A stretch of 20,409 nt of DNA from a virus, in the IMG/VR virus record IMGVR_UViG_3300027847_000948, positions 1-20,409 of that record. The stretch is one strand, 5' to 3'. The translations under genes were made by a program, and so were the position numbers. Under the pieces are notes generated by a model. The model was not told the origin of the DNA, made no database searches, and saw only the letters and a list, made by a program, of their open reading frames with translations. Positions 8,201 through 15,979 of this stretch are shown here, piece after piece (positions within the stretch are counted from its first letter, which is position 1; every line of letters begins with the position of its first letter).

Positions 8201-11200
8201 TAATGGAAGCTGACGGGCTAATAGACAGTGACACTGACGCCGACGGGCTAAGTGATGTTGACGGGCTAATGGAAGCTGACGGACTGATAGATGCCGACGG
8301 GCTATATGACGTCGACGATGACGGGCTATACGACCGTGATGGAGAACTCGACGGTGATGTGGATACCGATGCTGATGGCGACCCCGATAGGGAAGACGAC
8401 GGACTAGGCGACATCGATGGGCTGAGTGACGCTGACACAGACGTCGACGGACTGCGCGATGCTGACGGACTGATCGATGCTGACAGGCTCGGCGATACAG
8501 ACGTCGACGGCGAGCGTGATGGTGACGACGTCGCCGACGCAGATGCCGAGGGCGAGATAATGCCTAGTATCCAAGGCAGCGTGTCGCCGAGATGCGCTGA
8601 TGCGTCATACGCATATGTTTTGACGACAACCGGCAAACTTATTGCCTCGATGGCGGAATCAATCGCAGACAGATTGAGTTGAACCGCATCGACTATCGAG
8701 AACCACCCGTAGGCACGTGTCCCGAGCGGGTGTAACAACTTCATCAGGAGGCCCCGATAACGCTCAAAGGACTCGGCGGCTTTCACCACATAGGTATGAT
8801 TGTTATAGAAATCCGCATCCTGTAAGTATTTGTTCGAACTCAAGAAGCTGCGATTCGTGGTGAACAGCCCCGCGTATTGCGTTTTCGCGCCAAGAACAGG
8901 CAACAGTGTTGCCGCGATGGCGTCAGCCGAAACCGTCGATCCGTGAGTTGCCGTAATGGTGATCGCATTAGCATCTGTATAGCCAACACCACTGTTGTCC
9001 ACCACAACCGTTTTGATTTGTCCCGCACCTTGCACCGCAGCGAGTGTCGCAGGAACAAACAGGGGCGCGGCGGTACTCGCAGTACTCGTGCCCGTACTCG
9101 AACCGTTGGCCGCATCATAATACCAGAGTGCCTGCACCCTCGCATCCATCGCCGACACAGACGGTGTCGGTGGTACCGCATATCCGGTGCCCGCAGAGGT
9201 CAGCGCGATGGCATTAATGCTACCGTAATTGACAATCCCTCGCTCAACCATCGTCTTGATCGTCGCAGTAGGATACGTTGCAAAAGTATTCGCTGCGATG
9301 GCTGTTGCGACGGGCGTGTGCGTCGTAAACTCGGTATCACTCGCAATGGAGAGAACAACCACATCTTCACTAGTCGAGGGGAATCGCAGATGCGTGCCCT
9401 CAGTCAGCGCCGCAGTAAAGGTGGTCCCAACACCCGTCACGACGGTGCATGCCGCCGTTGTCGTTACTGTGCCTATCTGTGTGTTTGTATAGTCCTGTTT
9501 AACAACCTCACCAGTCTTCAACAACAAGATGGCCTGATTGGCGACGGTTTTTAAATAGAGTTGTGTGGTGCCGCTATCCGAGACTGCGTTGCCAGCCAGT
9601 CCTACCGTGAAATATCCGACCGGTGAGGCACAGGTCTCACACGTATTAGCGTTCTCCGCTGTATCATAGACACCACCACCCACAACGAAGATTTTCCCCG
9701 TGTGACCTCCGTCCACGGCCGTGTTCACGCTCACGAACGGCTGTGTCGACGTATCCACCACCAACATCGACAGGTTCGCTAACTCAGCGGTTGTGTGTGC
9801 GCTATCCGTCCAGACCCACGGTGTATAAAAATCCTTCGCATTAGCCGAGTCGAACACATAAGACACAAGAACGTCGAGATCCTTGCCGTCAAATGCCGCG
9901 ACACCGGTCGAGTCACCGTAGTCAGCCGTTCCCATTGTCACAGTCGCAGTGGTGTTACAGAAGGCCTCGATTGTCAAATCGATATAGAGCGAATCGTCAG
10001 CGTTGTCTAAGGCAGAGATATACCCAGACGCACCCGAACCAGACGCGGTGCTAAAAAGAACGGGCTCATTGATGAGAAACCCACCGCCCGCGTCGGTGAC
10101 CGAAACACCAGCAATCGAGCCGCTTGTGATTGCCGATACATGCCCAGAAGCATCATATCCACCACCCGCGCCCACACCTTCACTGAATGTGACAAGATCG
10201 TCGATATCATATTCGGTGCCGCCGGCGCCGACCGTGACACTGGAAATCCCCGACAGAATGGTCGTTTCAATTTCCGGTGTCACATCTACATTCAGCAGCG
10301 TTTGCCCTGGTTCGAACGTGCCGCGGAGGCTCCCATACCGCAGATACAATTCGTGAACTGGCAGTTGTTCTGGACCGACGAGTGACGAGACAATACGTTC
10401 GACTTCTGCGGTTGCCGTTGAACTCTTAATCGTTTGCGTTGTATAATATGTCGCGACATCCGCATCGACATACCCCGCATCCGACAGTTTTACTTTCAGC
10501 GACGCCGGCTCGGACCACGTAGCATCACTCGTCTTGAGGATGTCCGTTCGTGGGTAGTAGAGTTCGGCATCCGTATTAAAGAAGACGCGGAAGAACCACC
10601 TAATGCTATCTTCAGTGCCTTTGTTCTGGTAGAAATCGTGCAGGCTGCGCACAAACCAATCAGTGGAGATATGTGTGTACTGTGGATAGTTCTTGGCGAA
10701 CATACCCACGAACTGAGTCTTGAACTCGTCAAGCGTTGTGGCGCTGTCTCGATATTCCATCAGCCGGCGCGCTTCGTATAGCGGGCCGCCATACACCGTC
10801 GTTGTATTCGCGGTCTCAACAGACGCAATACTGACGTTCGACACAGCGGTTGTCGGAGCCGTTTCCAGCGTCAGGAACGTGTCATTGGCGATAGAATTCT
10901 CGGTAGACCGTATGATGACTGTGGTGTTACCGCCCAGCAGGATGGATTGTCCCGCAATCAACTCAGAGGTGAAGAGTGTGCCTGTGCCGGTGAGTGTGGT
11001 GGGCGTCGTATTCGAGACTGTGCCCGTGAGAAGTGTCTCGCCGGGACCATACACAGACGTAATCGTCCGCGGCGACGTTGTCCGCTCTTCCTCAAGGAAG
11101 CGGATAAATGCCGTCACAAATTCAACAAAAACCGGATATTCGCTTTCCGCGAAATCTGGAATCGCCGTCTTGATGAGGTGCGTGAAATCCTGACCGTTAA

Positions 11201-11213
11201 TATAAGGGCGCAT
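5295..11213 (-). CDS. gp7: Baseplate wedge gp7-like protein with giant Ser-rich repeat tail
   Basis: 1,972 residues in one uninterrupted frame; T4 gp7 has 1,032. Residues 1-45 ([20 protein letters not shown]), 145-225 ([20 protein letters not shown], then FFNTDAEL) and 795-840 ([28 protein letters not shown]) resemble the C-terminal wedge part of T4 gp7 (DFYSTKGIEASYKFLFKV, FVHPVGFGFIAI). Between them are beta-type modules: two [14 protein letters not shown] units (about 64-120 and 580-640) and several GG-x-GY repeats (about 325-400, 670-690, 733-770). From residue 887 to the end (1,086 residues) the chain is a strict S-x-S-x polymer built on SPSASX. gp7 is the longest wedge protein in T4 and links the inner and outer baseplate. 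The gene starts 9 bases after gp6, again without a strong Shine-Dalgarno. The fusion is continuous in sequence, but a repeat this long could be mis-assembled in length. Confidence 0.85.
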   Translation of the reverse strand: MRPYINGQDFTHLIKTAIPDFAESEYPVFVEFVTAFIRFLEEERTTSPRTITSVYGPGETLLTGTVSNTTPTTLTGTGTLFTSELIAGQSILLGGNTTVIIRSTENSIANDTFLTLETAPTTAVSNVSIASVETANTTTVYGGPLYEARRLMEYRDSATTLDEFKTQFVGMFAKNYPQYTHISTDWFVRSLHDFYQNKGTEDSIRWFFRVFFNTDAELYYPRTDILKTSDATWSEPASLKVKLSDAGYVDADVATYYTTQTIKSSTATAEVERIVSSLVGPEQLPVHELYLRYGSLRGTFEPGQTLLNVDVTPEIETTILSGISSVTVGAGGTEYDIDDLVTFSEGVGAGGGYDASGHVSAITSGSIAGVSVTDAGGGFLINEPVLFSTASGSGASGYISALDNADDSLYIDLTIEAFCNTTATVTMGTADYGDSTGVAAFDGKDLDVLVSYVFDSANAKDFYTPWVWTDSAHTTAELANLSMLVVDTSTQPFVSVNTAVDGGHTGKIFVVGGGVYDTAENANTCETCASPVGYFTVGLAGNAVSDSGTTQLYLKTVANQAILLLKTGEVVKQDYTNTQIGTVTTTAACTVVTGVGTTFTAALTEGTHLRFPSTSEDVVVLSIASDTEFTTHTPVATAIAANTFATYPTATIKTMVERGIVNYGSINAIALTSAGTGYAVPPTPSVSAMDARVQALWYYDAANGSSTGTSTASTAAPLFVPATLAAVQGAGQIKTVVVDNSGVGYTDANAITITATHGSTVSADAIAATLLPVLGAKTQYAGLFTTNRSFLSSNKYLQDADFYNNHTYVVKAAESFERYRGLLMKLLHPLGTRAYGWFSIVDAVQLNLSAIDSAIEAISLPVVVKTYAYDASAHLGDTLPWILGIISPSASASATSSPSRSPSTSVSPSLSASISPSASRSPSTSVSASLSPSMSPSPSSSLSGSPSASVSTSPSSSPSRSYSPSSSTSYSPSASISPSASISPSTSLSPSASVSLSISPSASISPSASISPSESSSWSISPSASRSPSSSASLSRSPSASISPSASLSPSASVSLSISPSASISPSTSLSPSASISPSASASISPSTSISPSASISPSTSLSPSTSISPSASVSISPSASISPSASISPSASASASLSPSSSPSASRSRSVSPSASYSPSGSVSASLSPSMSVSPSTSISPSASRSPSASYSPSSSVSSSISPSTSISPSASISPSASISPSASISPSGSASASLSPSASVSVSVSASISPSASRSPSASLSPSTSASLSRSPSTSLSPSASISPSASISPSASVSLSHSPSASTSLSISPSSSASLSPSASISPSASLSPSSSASVSRSPSASISPSASISPSTSVSPSISPSGSLSASISPSSSYSPSASVSISPSASISPSASISISPSASASFSPSASISPSASLSPSTSVSPSISPSASISPSTSLSPSWSLSPSSSASASISPSTSISPSISPSTSISPSASFSASLSPSTSISPSTSVSPSISPSASRSPSASISPSASVSSSISPSASVSASISPSTSISPSASTSPSISPSASRSPSTSLSPSSSASVSRSPSASRSPSTSVSASLSPSASTSISPSASISPSASTSISPSSSYSPSTSISASLSPSSSTSVSRSPSTSLSPSASISPSASISPSSSESASGTLSPSSSISPSPSLSPSTSLSPSASISPSSSASLSRSPSASISPSASRSPSASVSLSRSPSSSRSPSASISPSASYSPSASRSPSSSASLSLSPSASISPSASRSPSASISPSASVSPSISPSSSASSSLSPSSSVSVSISPSSSISPSSSLSTSASISPSASRSPSASISPSASRSPSASSSFSPSASISPSASLSPSTSVSLSRSPSASTSISPSASSSFSPSSSYSPSASRSPSASRSPSASVSLSISPSSSISPSASRSPSASRSPSASYSPSSSASRSPSSSVSPSASTSPSASTSPSASASPSS
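5298..8555 (-). repeat. Degenerate 18-bp tandem repeat encoding (SPSASX)n
   Basis: The coding-strand unit is AGC CCG TCA GCG TCG ATT with variants, giving [30 protein letters not shown] and others. About 3,258 bases are covered, equal to roughly 181 unit lengths. Longer blocks recur, for example the plus-strand block gcgacagcgacgcagaactc at about 5954 and 6122, and nearly the same at 8108. Within the tract the odd residues are Ser, apart from two Thr (one in ASGTLS, one in SATSSP). The sixth position accepts I, L, V, R, Y, F, W, M and H. Lys, Asp, Asn, Gln and Cys do not appear. The tract ends at the stop codon, so it is a true C-terminal tail. Confidence 0.95.
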
Positions 11214-11222
11214 AACTTGTTG

Positions 11223-13148
11223 TTACCGCAACACACCACCCTGATAGAAATCGTTAGCGGCTGTTGTGACCGAATCGTCGGCAACATCCACACGAACGCT
11301 GGTCGCATCGATAGTGAATAGCCGATTCAAACTCGGCACCAGATCAGACCGCACAGGCAGCGCATTGAGTCGAATATCTACTGCGCTATTCTCAATGGAT
11401 GTTGGTGTAAATCCCGCAATGGTGACGACACCTGTTGCGGCGTCCACCGAGCCAATATCATCTTGCACGATAACCAACGTCTGCGCCGCACTTGATGCGC
11501 TGTTCGCCAATCCAACGACCCGCAACACAGTATCTGCTTCGTCAAAATAACAATTCGTAAACGATACCCCATTCGCGGCGGTATAATCGAAACGATGCCC
11601 CGTCAACTGTGTCGAGGGAAGAATGACACTAGTGTTTCCTGTGCGCAACAGTGGAACACCAAATTTAAGTGTCAGCGTATTGCTGGCATTGAGTGTGGGA
11701 TACGCACGTTTCTGTATCTCCACGCGGGTCAGCGAACTGGAGATAGCTGGATCAGTATCGTCGATGGCACGTGCCAGCCGCGAGAAACGAAATGCGGTAT
11801 CGAACTTCTCCACAGCAGTTGTCGCATAATCCGAAATACTTGTCTTAATCGCAGCGACCAGCGCGTCTTTACCGAGCGTGGTAGCCCTCGTGTCATACAA
11901 CGCCTTCGTAGCGATCACCACATAGACATAATCAGGAACCACAATCTCAGGAAGAATCCCGATAACTTGATGCGGGACAATCACCGTCTGCATAATAATA
12001 TCATGTGTCGAGTCGGTGAAGCGCAATCCCACTTTGGGTTTCAAGGCAATATAGACATGCCCATATGCGGGACGTTCGTTCGCATCGTTGGGGTTCCCAT
12101 CCTCTCCACCAAAGACATTAATCGCCGCAACGCTATCTCCATACGTCCCAAGAATCAGTGCCTTATAGTCGCCCGCAGTGACACATCGATTCTGTGCGGA
12201 ATACGTGATCGGCGCGATATAACGAATTTGTTCGATATCTTCCGCGTCGGACCCATTGTAACTCGGGGTGGTATTGGCATCGACCGTCGCCGTTATACCT
12301 CGAACGAGCCCAGCGATGGAGGTGTCGTTGATGCGGAAGGGACCATGAATTCCGTTGCCGTCGTCGCCGCGGCTGATGTAATAATCCACAAGGACAATAT
12401 TGCCATGCACCAACTTCTTCCCGATGACACCATTACCAAATGTCAATTCGGGATAGCCGCTATACGCCTCACTTACCAGGAAAATCGCATTGGCATTATT
12501 GACAAGTGCGATACTAGTGGGTTGGAGGAACGTCGTGCGTGTATTGGCGGCCGCGCTCTCCTGCACAACGACAGTGATGTGCGAGAAATCTGCGTTCGCA
12601 TTGGGCAGAATGAAGCGTTGCGTCGGGTCATTCACATCAACCGTGAATTGTTGTGACGCAGGGCGCCCCTCAACCAACAGCACACCCGATGCTTCATAGT
12701 TGTTTGCGTAGCCCGTGGTAGTATTCTGAAGCAGCGGTGTATCGCCCACCGCATAGAACAGGTAAGATGTATCGTTAGTCAGTTCGAACTTTGTGTTCTT
12801 GGGCAACGTCACGGAGGTTGCCGTGGAACTAGTCATAATCGCCGTCACGTTCGTGGCAATCACCGCACTCTGTGTGCCGTGCGCATTGTATCCCAGCATC
12901 TTAGCATGAGAGACAACTGACGAACGGAGTTGCGAGGTGTCCAGAAACGACTCATTGACTGCGGCGGTTACATAATAGTTATTGTAGAACGTCACATACG
13001 CCAGTACGCGCGATAGCAAACGCAAACCACTCGCGCTAAAGTCGTAATCCGAAAAGGTCGGATCGGCCTTCATGAAGTCGACCAGATTCTGTAGAATTTG
13101 GTCGTAGTCCAATTCTGTGATCGGGAGTTGTGCGGGTGTAGTGGGCAT
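11223..13148 (-). CDS. gp6: Baseplate wedge protein, T4 gp6-like (gpJ family)
   Basis: 641 residues, close to T4 gp6 (660). Residues 36-100 (DFSASGLRLLSRVLAYVTF, then NESFLDTSQLRSSVVSHAK and MLGYNAHG) are the family signature shared with gpJ-type baseplate proteins: an acidic-Ser-Gly-Leu start, a Tyr-rich helix, NE-x-FL, then a Leu-Gly-Tyr. A central region (about 290-345: EDIEQIRYIAP, AGDYKALIL) also fits this family, in which such a segment precedes a conserved dimerisation core. In T4, gp6 dimers with gp7 and gp25 form the inner ring that starts sheath contraction. The start lies 4 bases after the gp25 stop, so coupling is likely. Order gp25-gp6-gp7-gp8 is the wedge module. Confidence 0.93.
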   Translation of the reverse strand: MPTTPAQLPITELDYDQILQNLVDFMKADPTFSDYDFSASGLRLLSRVLAYVTFYNNYYVTAAVNESFLDTSQLRSSVVSHAKMLGYNAHGTQSAVIATNVTAIMTSSTATSVTLPKNTKFELTNDTSYLFYAVGDTPLLQNTTTGYANNYEASGVLLVEGRPASQQFTVDVNDPTQRFILPNANADFSHITVVVQESAAANTRTTFLQPTSIALVNNANAIFLVSEAYSGYPELTFGNGVIGKKLVHGNIVLVDYYISRGDDGNGIHGPFRINDTSIAGLVRGITATVDANTTPSYNGSDAEDIEQIRYIAPITYSAQNRCVTAGDYKALILGTYGDSVAAINVFGGEDGNPNDANERPAYGHVYIALKPKVGLRFTDSTHDIIMQTVIVPHQVIGILPEIVVPDYVYVVIATKALYDTRATTLGKDALVAAIKTSISDYATTAVEKFDTAFRFSRLARAIDDTDPAISSSLTRVEIQKRAYPTLNASNTLTLKFGVPLLRTGNTSVILPSTQLTGHRFDYTAANGVSFTNCYFDEADTVLRVVGLANSASSAAQTLVIVQDDIGSVDAATGVVTIAGFTPTSIENSAVDIRLNALPVRSDLVPSLNRLFTIDATSVRVDVADDSVTTAANDFYQGGVLR

Positions 13149-13152
13149 AACT

Positions 13153-13563
13153 TTATCTTAATCGGCTGAGATATAACGCTAACGTCACGGGTGCTACTTG
13201 ATTGACAATGTTGAAATGAAGAGTGATATCATACCCCTGTTCATCACTATCGGGCGTCACTAGGAGTTGGCGAATGTTCACACGTGGTTCATACGCATCA
13301 ATCGTGGATTGTATCTCGTGTTTTAGCAGTACCGTTGTAATCGGATTCAAGGGTTCGAACAACAGCGCGGAGATACGCGAACCAAATTCGGGGAAGAACG
13401 GCGTTTCTCCTGAGCGCGACATGAGCAGGAGTTTCAGTGATCGTTTGACCGCCTCATTGTCGGTCACCGTCACTACGTCAGACGTCACTACGTTCCGCGC
13501 AAATGTCAACGAGACATCCTTGTACGGTCGCGTCTTACTATAGCTGGTTGATATCTCAGGCAT
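13153..13563 (-). CDS. gp25: Baseplate wedge protein gp25
   Basis: 136 residues, near T4 gp25 (132). The EPR motif characteristic of gp25 and of its T6SS counterpart TssE is at residues 92-94 (YEPRVNIRQL). PFFPEFGSRISALLFEPL (55-72) is the other family hallmark. gp25 connects the baseplate inner ring to the first sheath subunits, packing with gp6. The gene follows a 38-base A/T-rich gap after the peptidase gene, whose end carries three consecutive in-frame stops (TGA TAA TAA). No convincing Shine-Dalgarno is visible before ATG 13563; the upstream bases are TTGTGACAT. The next gene (gp6) starts 4 bases after this one ends. Confidence 0.95.
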   Translation of the reverse strand: MPEISTSYSKTRPYKDVSLTFARNVVTSDVVTVTDNEAVKRSLKLLLMSRSGETPFFPEFGSRISALLFEPLNPITTVLLKHEIQSTIDAYEPRVNIRQLLVTPDSDEQGYDITLHFNIVNQVAPVTLALYLSRLR

Positions 13564-13601
13564 ATGTCACAAGTATTTAGTGTGTCGAATTTCAATTATT
13601 A

Positions 13602-15161
13602 TCACGGCGTCTTGGACCAGCCACCCTGCGGCGGATCATTGGGCGAGGACCCCCACGGGGCCTCGACAAACATCCAGCCAATATGCGCCGCCGGCGAGCC
13701 GGAATTGACAATGAAGTCAACTATCTGAAAGTAGTTGCCATTATTCAGTGGTGTGGGGCTCTTATACATCATCACATCGATGCCATGTCCATTGTGTTGG
13801 ATTTGACCGGAGTTTTTCAAGAGATGCCCCCACTCGGCAGGCATCGCGTGGACCACGGCTTCGACAAATTTCCCAGACCCAAATTCCGCGTCCTCCGTCT
13901 CATCACTAAGATCCCAATCAACCCCATTCTCAAAGACACTTTGCACAATACTGAAATGATTACCCATGCTTTCATCGGGAATGCCAGCGCCGCCACGGAC
14001 GGGGTCGCCGCCGGCAGGCCCCATCGTGTTGTCGTTGGGTGGGTCGATGGTGATCACCGGGTTCAATTTCTTCTGTCGTGCGGCTATTATAATAAGTTCC
14101 GCGTCAACCTTCGCCAGATACTCCTGTTGTTTCTTCCACTTGAAGTCCTCCACTACTGCCGGATGTCCTTCGATCAGCCAGAGCCCCGAGTGAAACGTAT
14201 CATCAAAATCGCGTGTGAGCGCCTCACCTCGCAACCCCGTCGACGAGAACGATACATGAATCCAGGGATCTCGCCGTACACTGAAGTTGAGAATCACCTG
14301 ATCGAATTGCAATGTTTTGACAATAAAATCCGCAACCTCATAGAGCAACGTATCTGCCGCACTTGGAATTATAATATCCACCGCTTGGCCGCGTTCGTGC
14401 TGCCCGATGCCGGTATTCACTTGACGAAACCCACTCGCAATAACAATGGCGGGATATTCCGCCTTGACGGGTTCCAACACATTTTTACACAAGAGCGACA
14501 GGTTATAGAGGATATCATCCTCAAGCAATCCAAGCTGCGGAGTAATGCCTTTCTCCGCACACTCCAGCAGGGTCGCACAGGGGGCCTCTTCATTGTCTTC
14601 CTTCTGCTTCGCCGCCGCCTTGGCCGCAGCCTTGCTGTCCGATGCCGCCTTCTGCTCAGGCGATTCTGCGTATATCGTATTTGGGTCTTCGCGTATTGCC
14701 CGCCTGGTATCAACGGATATGTCGGGGGCCGTCAATCCATATCTTTTTGCCTTACCGAGACCGCCGTTTTTGGGGACGGGGCCTCTGCTGTTGTCCGCAC
14801 GCACTTCGTAGAATACGCCGAGATTTTTATGGCCCTGTGCGTTGTCTGGGTTGGGGTCGCCTTGTGATATCCCGGTTATGTAAGACGCCCACCACTGACT
14901 CCACCCCACATAGACGTAGTTGTCACTCATCACTCGCGGTGTACGAGCCTGGGCCCTCCAGTACGCCAATTCTGTGCCTTCGTCCTTGCCCTCCAGATAC
15001 TTGGCCCAACCGGTCGTTATACTAATCTGTTTGTTTAGCCATGCGTCGTCTGTTAGATCGCGAAGGACCTCGGCGCCAAGCTCCTCAGCCGTGATTGATA
15101 CTTCACTCGGCCCAACAAGATATGGCCCGTGACCGAAGAGTGGTTCTTGTCTGAAAGCCAT
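13602..15161 (-). CDS. M15-type peptidoglycan peptidase, probable tail-spike hydrolase
   Basis: 519 residues. Residues about 210-310 form a peptidase M15-like domain (D-Ala-D-Ala carboxypeptidase/L,D-endopeptidase fold): SGFR at 243-246, the zinc motif HERGQAVD with H255 and D262, and the final zinc ligand H302 in PWIHVSF. The Glu I expect after FDQxIx is Asn292, so activity is not assured. The N-terminal part (1-165) is unrecognised and contains a Trp/Tyr-rich stretch (NYVYVGWSQWWASYITG). Residues 165-190 are an Ala/Lys-rich linker. The C-terminal part (about 395-519, with AEWGHLL, HNGHGIDVMMYK, GWMFVEAPWG) may be a second domain of unknown role. Because it is encoded next to the spike genes and T4 gp5 lysozyme is absent, it may supply the local cell-wall cutting during entry. 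It overlaps the 272-residue gene as TAATG, indicating coupled translation. Lysis after replication is a less likely role, given the structural context. Confidence 0.83.
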   Translation of the reverse strand: MAFRQEPLFGHGPYLVGPSEVSITAEELGAEVLRDLTDDAWLNKQISITTGWAKYLEGKDEGTELAYWRAQARTPRVMSDNYVYVGWSQWWASYITGISQGDPNPDNAQGHKNLGVFYEVRADNSRGPVPKNGGLGKAKRYGLTAPDISVDTRRAIREDPNTIYAESPEQKAASDSKAAAKAAAKQKEDNEEAPCATLLECAEKGITPQLGLLEDDILYNLSLLCKNVLEPVKAEYPAIVIASGFRQVNTGIGQHERGQAVDIIIPSAADTLLYEVADFIVKTLQFDQVILNFSVRRDPWIHVSFSSTGLRGEALTRDFDDTFHSGLWLIEGHPAVVEDFKWKKQQEYLAKVDAELIIIAARQKKLNPVITIDPPNDNTMGPAGGDPVRGGAGIPDESMGNHFSIVQSVFENGVDWDLSDETEDAEFGSGKFVEAVVHAMPAEWGHLLKNSGQIQHNGHGIDVMMYKSPTPLNNGNYFQIVDFIVNSGSPAAHIGWMFVEAPWGSSPNDPPQGGWSKTP

Positions 15162-15979
15162 TAGTTAATAATATCTTCGACGAAGTCGTCGATGTCGGAG
15201 TCCGTCGTTTGACCCGGGTCATTAGTGGCTTGCGACTGATACACGAAAGGGTCGGTGAGCGAGTTGGAGTTTGGGTACTCGTTGCTGGGGGCCACTAGCA
15301 CTAGTGGCCGAGGGGCGGCGGTACCGCCGCCGGCGGGGGCGGCGGTGGTAGTAGATGTGACGCCAGTACTACTTTCGCCGGGCGTACCACTCATTTCTTC
15401 GTCCAGAGGCTTCGTGATCACCTGCCCACTGGCGATGGCCCGCTGGGTGGTGGGGTCGAGTGGTCGTATATAGTCCTTCGGGTCGAACACGGGTAACGTG
15501 GGTTTCGTATACTTGACCTCTTCCTGCGTGAAGGTCGGATTCGTCCCCATCGTCACCTCGGGTTGCGAAAGACTATCCACCAACATTTTCACCGTAAATG
15601 TCGTACATCCAAGTGTGGTGTTGCCCGCGAACACGGTATTCCCGTAATAGTCCGCACGTACCAGGTAATCGATCAGCGGCAAGTTTTCGGGGACTTTGTG
15701 CTTCGATTCGGTTGTCATTTTCTGCCCTGCCCACGCGGGTTCCACCGTGAGGCCGTCTTCGATCATGGCGCGCGTATCCATATGCGCCTGATACTGCACA
15801 GCATCCTGCACCTCTTCGGGTGTGTCAAACATCAGTTCGCGATAGTCGTTGGCGGCTTGCGTCTTGGCGTGATAGATGAGCGGGTTACCCAACGGATTGT
15901 CGCGAGGTTTTGTCGGATTTATTGGATCTGCCGGCTTCGATGGATCATACTCGGGCAAGGGCTCAGGATACTTTATCAT
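15161..15979 (-). CDS. Unrecognised 272-residue protein between spike and peptidase
   Basis: Not recognised. The N-terminus (1-35) is Pro-rich (YPEPLPEYDPSKPADPINP) and looks extended. Residues about 36-165 look folded, with helices (TPEEVQDAVQYQAHMDTRAM) followed by LIDYLVRADYYGNTVFAG. Residues 195-235 are a Ser/Thr/Ala/Gly/Pro linker (STTTAAPAGGGTAAP) whose DNA forms two strong palindromes. The C-terminus is acidic (DSDIDDFVEDIIN). It begins in an ATGA overlap with the spike gene, with GGGAG about 8 bases upstream, and ends in a TAATG overlap with the peptidase gene. Tight coupling on both sides suggests a structural or assembly partner of the spike or hydrolase, for instance an adaptor. 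It does not look like a PAAR tip. Coding status is strong; function is unknown. Confidence 0.82.
   Translation of the reverse strand: MIKYPEPLPEYDPSKPADPINPTKPRDNPLGNPLIYHAKTQAANDYRELMFDTPEEVQDAVQYQAHMDTRAMIEDGLTVEPAWAGQKMTTESKHKVPENLPLIDYLVRADYYGNTVFAGNTTLGCTTFTVKMLVDSLSQPEVTMGTNPTFTQEEVKYTKPTLPVFDPKDYIRPLDPTTQRAIASGQVITKPLDEEMSGTPGESSTGVTSTTTAAPAGGGTAAPRPLVLVAPSNEYPNSNSLTDPFVYQSQATNDPGQTTDSDIDDFVEDIIN
15290..15309. repeat. 20-bp inverted repeat in linker of the 272-residue gene
   Basis: GGCCACTAG CA CTAGTGGCC: nine-base arms with a two-base centre. It lies inside codons for PLVLVA (residues 225-230) of the unrecognised gene. In RNA it could form a stable stem. No U tract follows on the coding strand, so it is not an intrinsic terminator. 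Confidence 0.6.
15314..15331. repeat. 18-bp perfect GC-rich palindrome next to the previous one
   Basis: GGCGGCGGTACCGCCGCC is self-complementary over all 18 bases and could fold as a seven-pair all-GC stem with a GUAC loop. It encodes GGGTAA (residues 217-222) of the unrecognised gene and lies four bases from the neighbouring inverted repeat, making a double hairpin of 42 bases. Biased Gly/Ala codons explain part of the GC content but not the exact symmetry. Confidence 0.6.

Noticed and set aside
5298-8555. Possible CRISPR array or intergenic satellite.
   Set aside because: There are no unique spacers; units are directly tandem, in coding frame and degenerate at wobble bases.
5767-8682. Plus-strand 971-codon frame rich in DADGLID, resembling a calcium-binding thrombospondin type 3 or dockerin-like protein.
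   Set aside because: It is antisense to the gp7-like gene, runs past the repeat into the gp7 core on one side, has no ribosome-binding site or promoter, and its repeat follows directly from the complement of the SPSAS codons.
13574-13580. CTAAATA before gp25, and a second copy at 5292-5298 before gp8, considered as late promoters.
   Set aside because: Both lack the full ATAAATA core and end 10 and 5 bases from the ATG, so transcription would start at or inside the gene.
13683-14867. Plus-strand 394-codon open frame, and similar ones at 11595-12656, 8877-9554 and 1365-1793.
   Set aside because: All lie antisense to strongly supported structural genes, show no recognisable domain and reflect codon bias on the coding strand.
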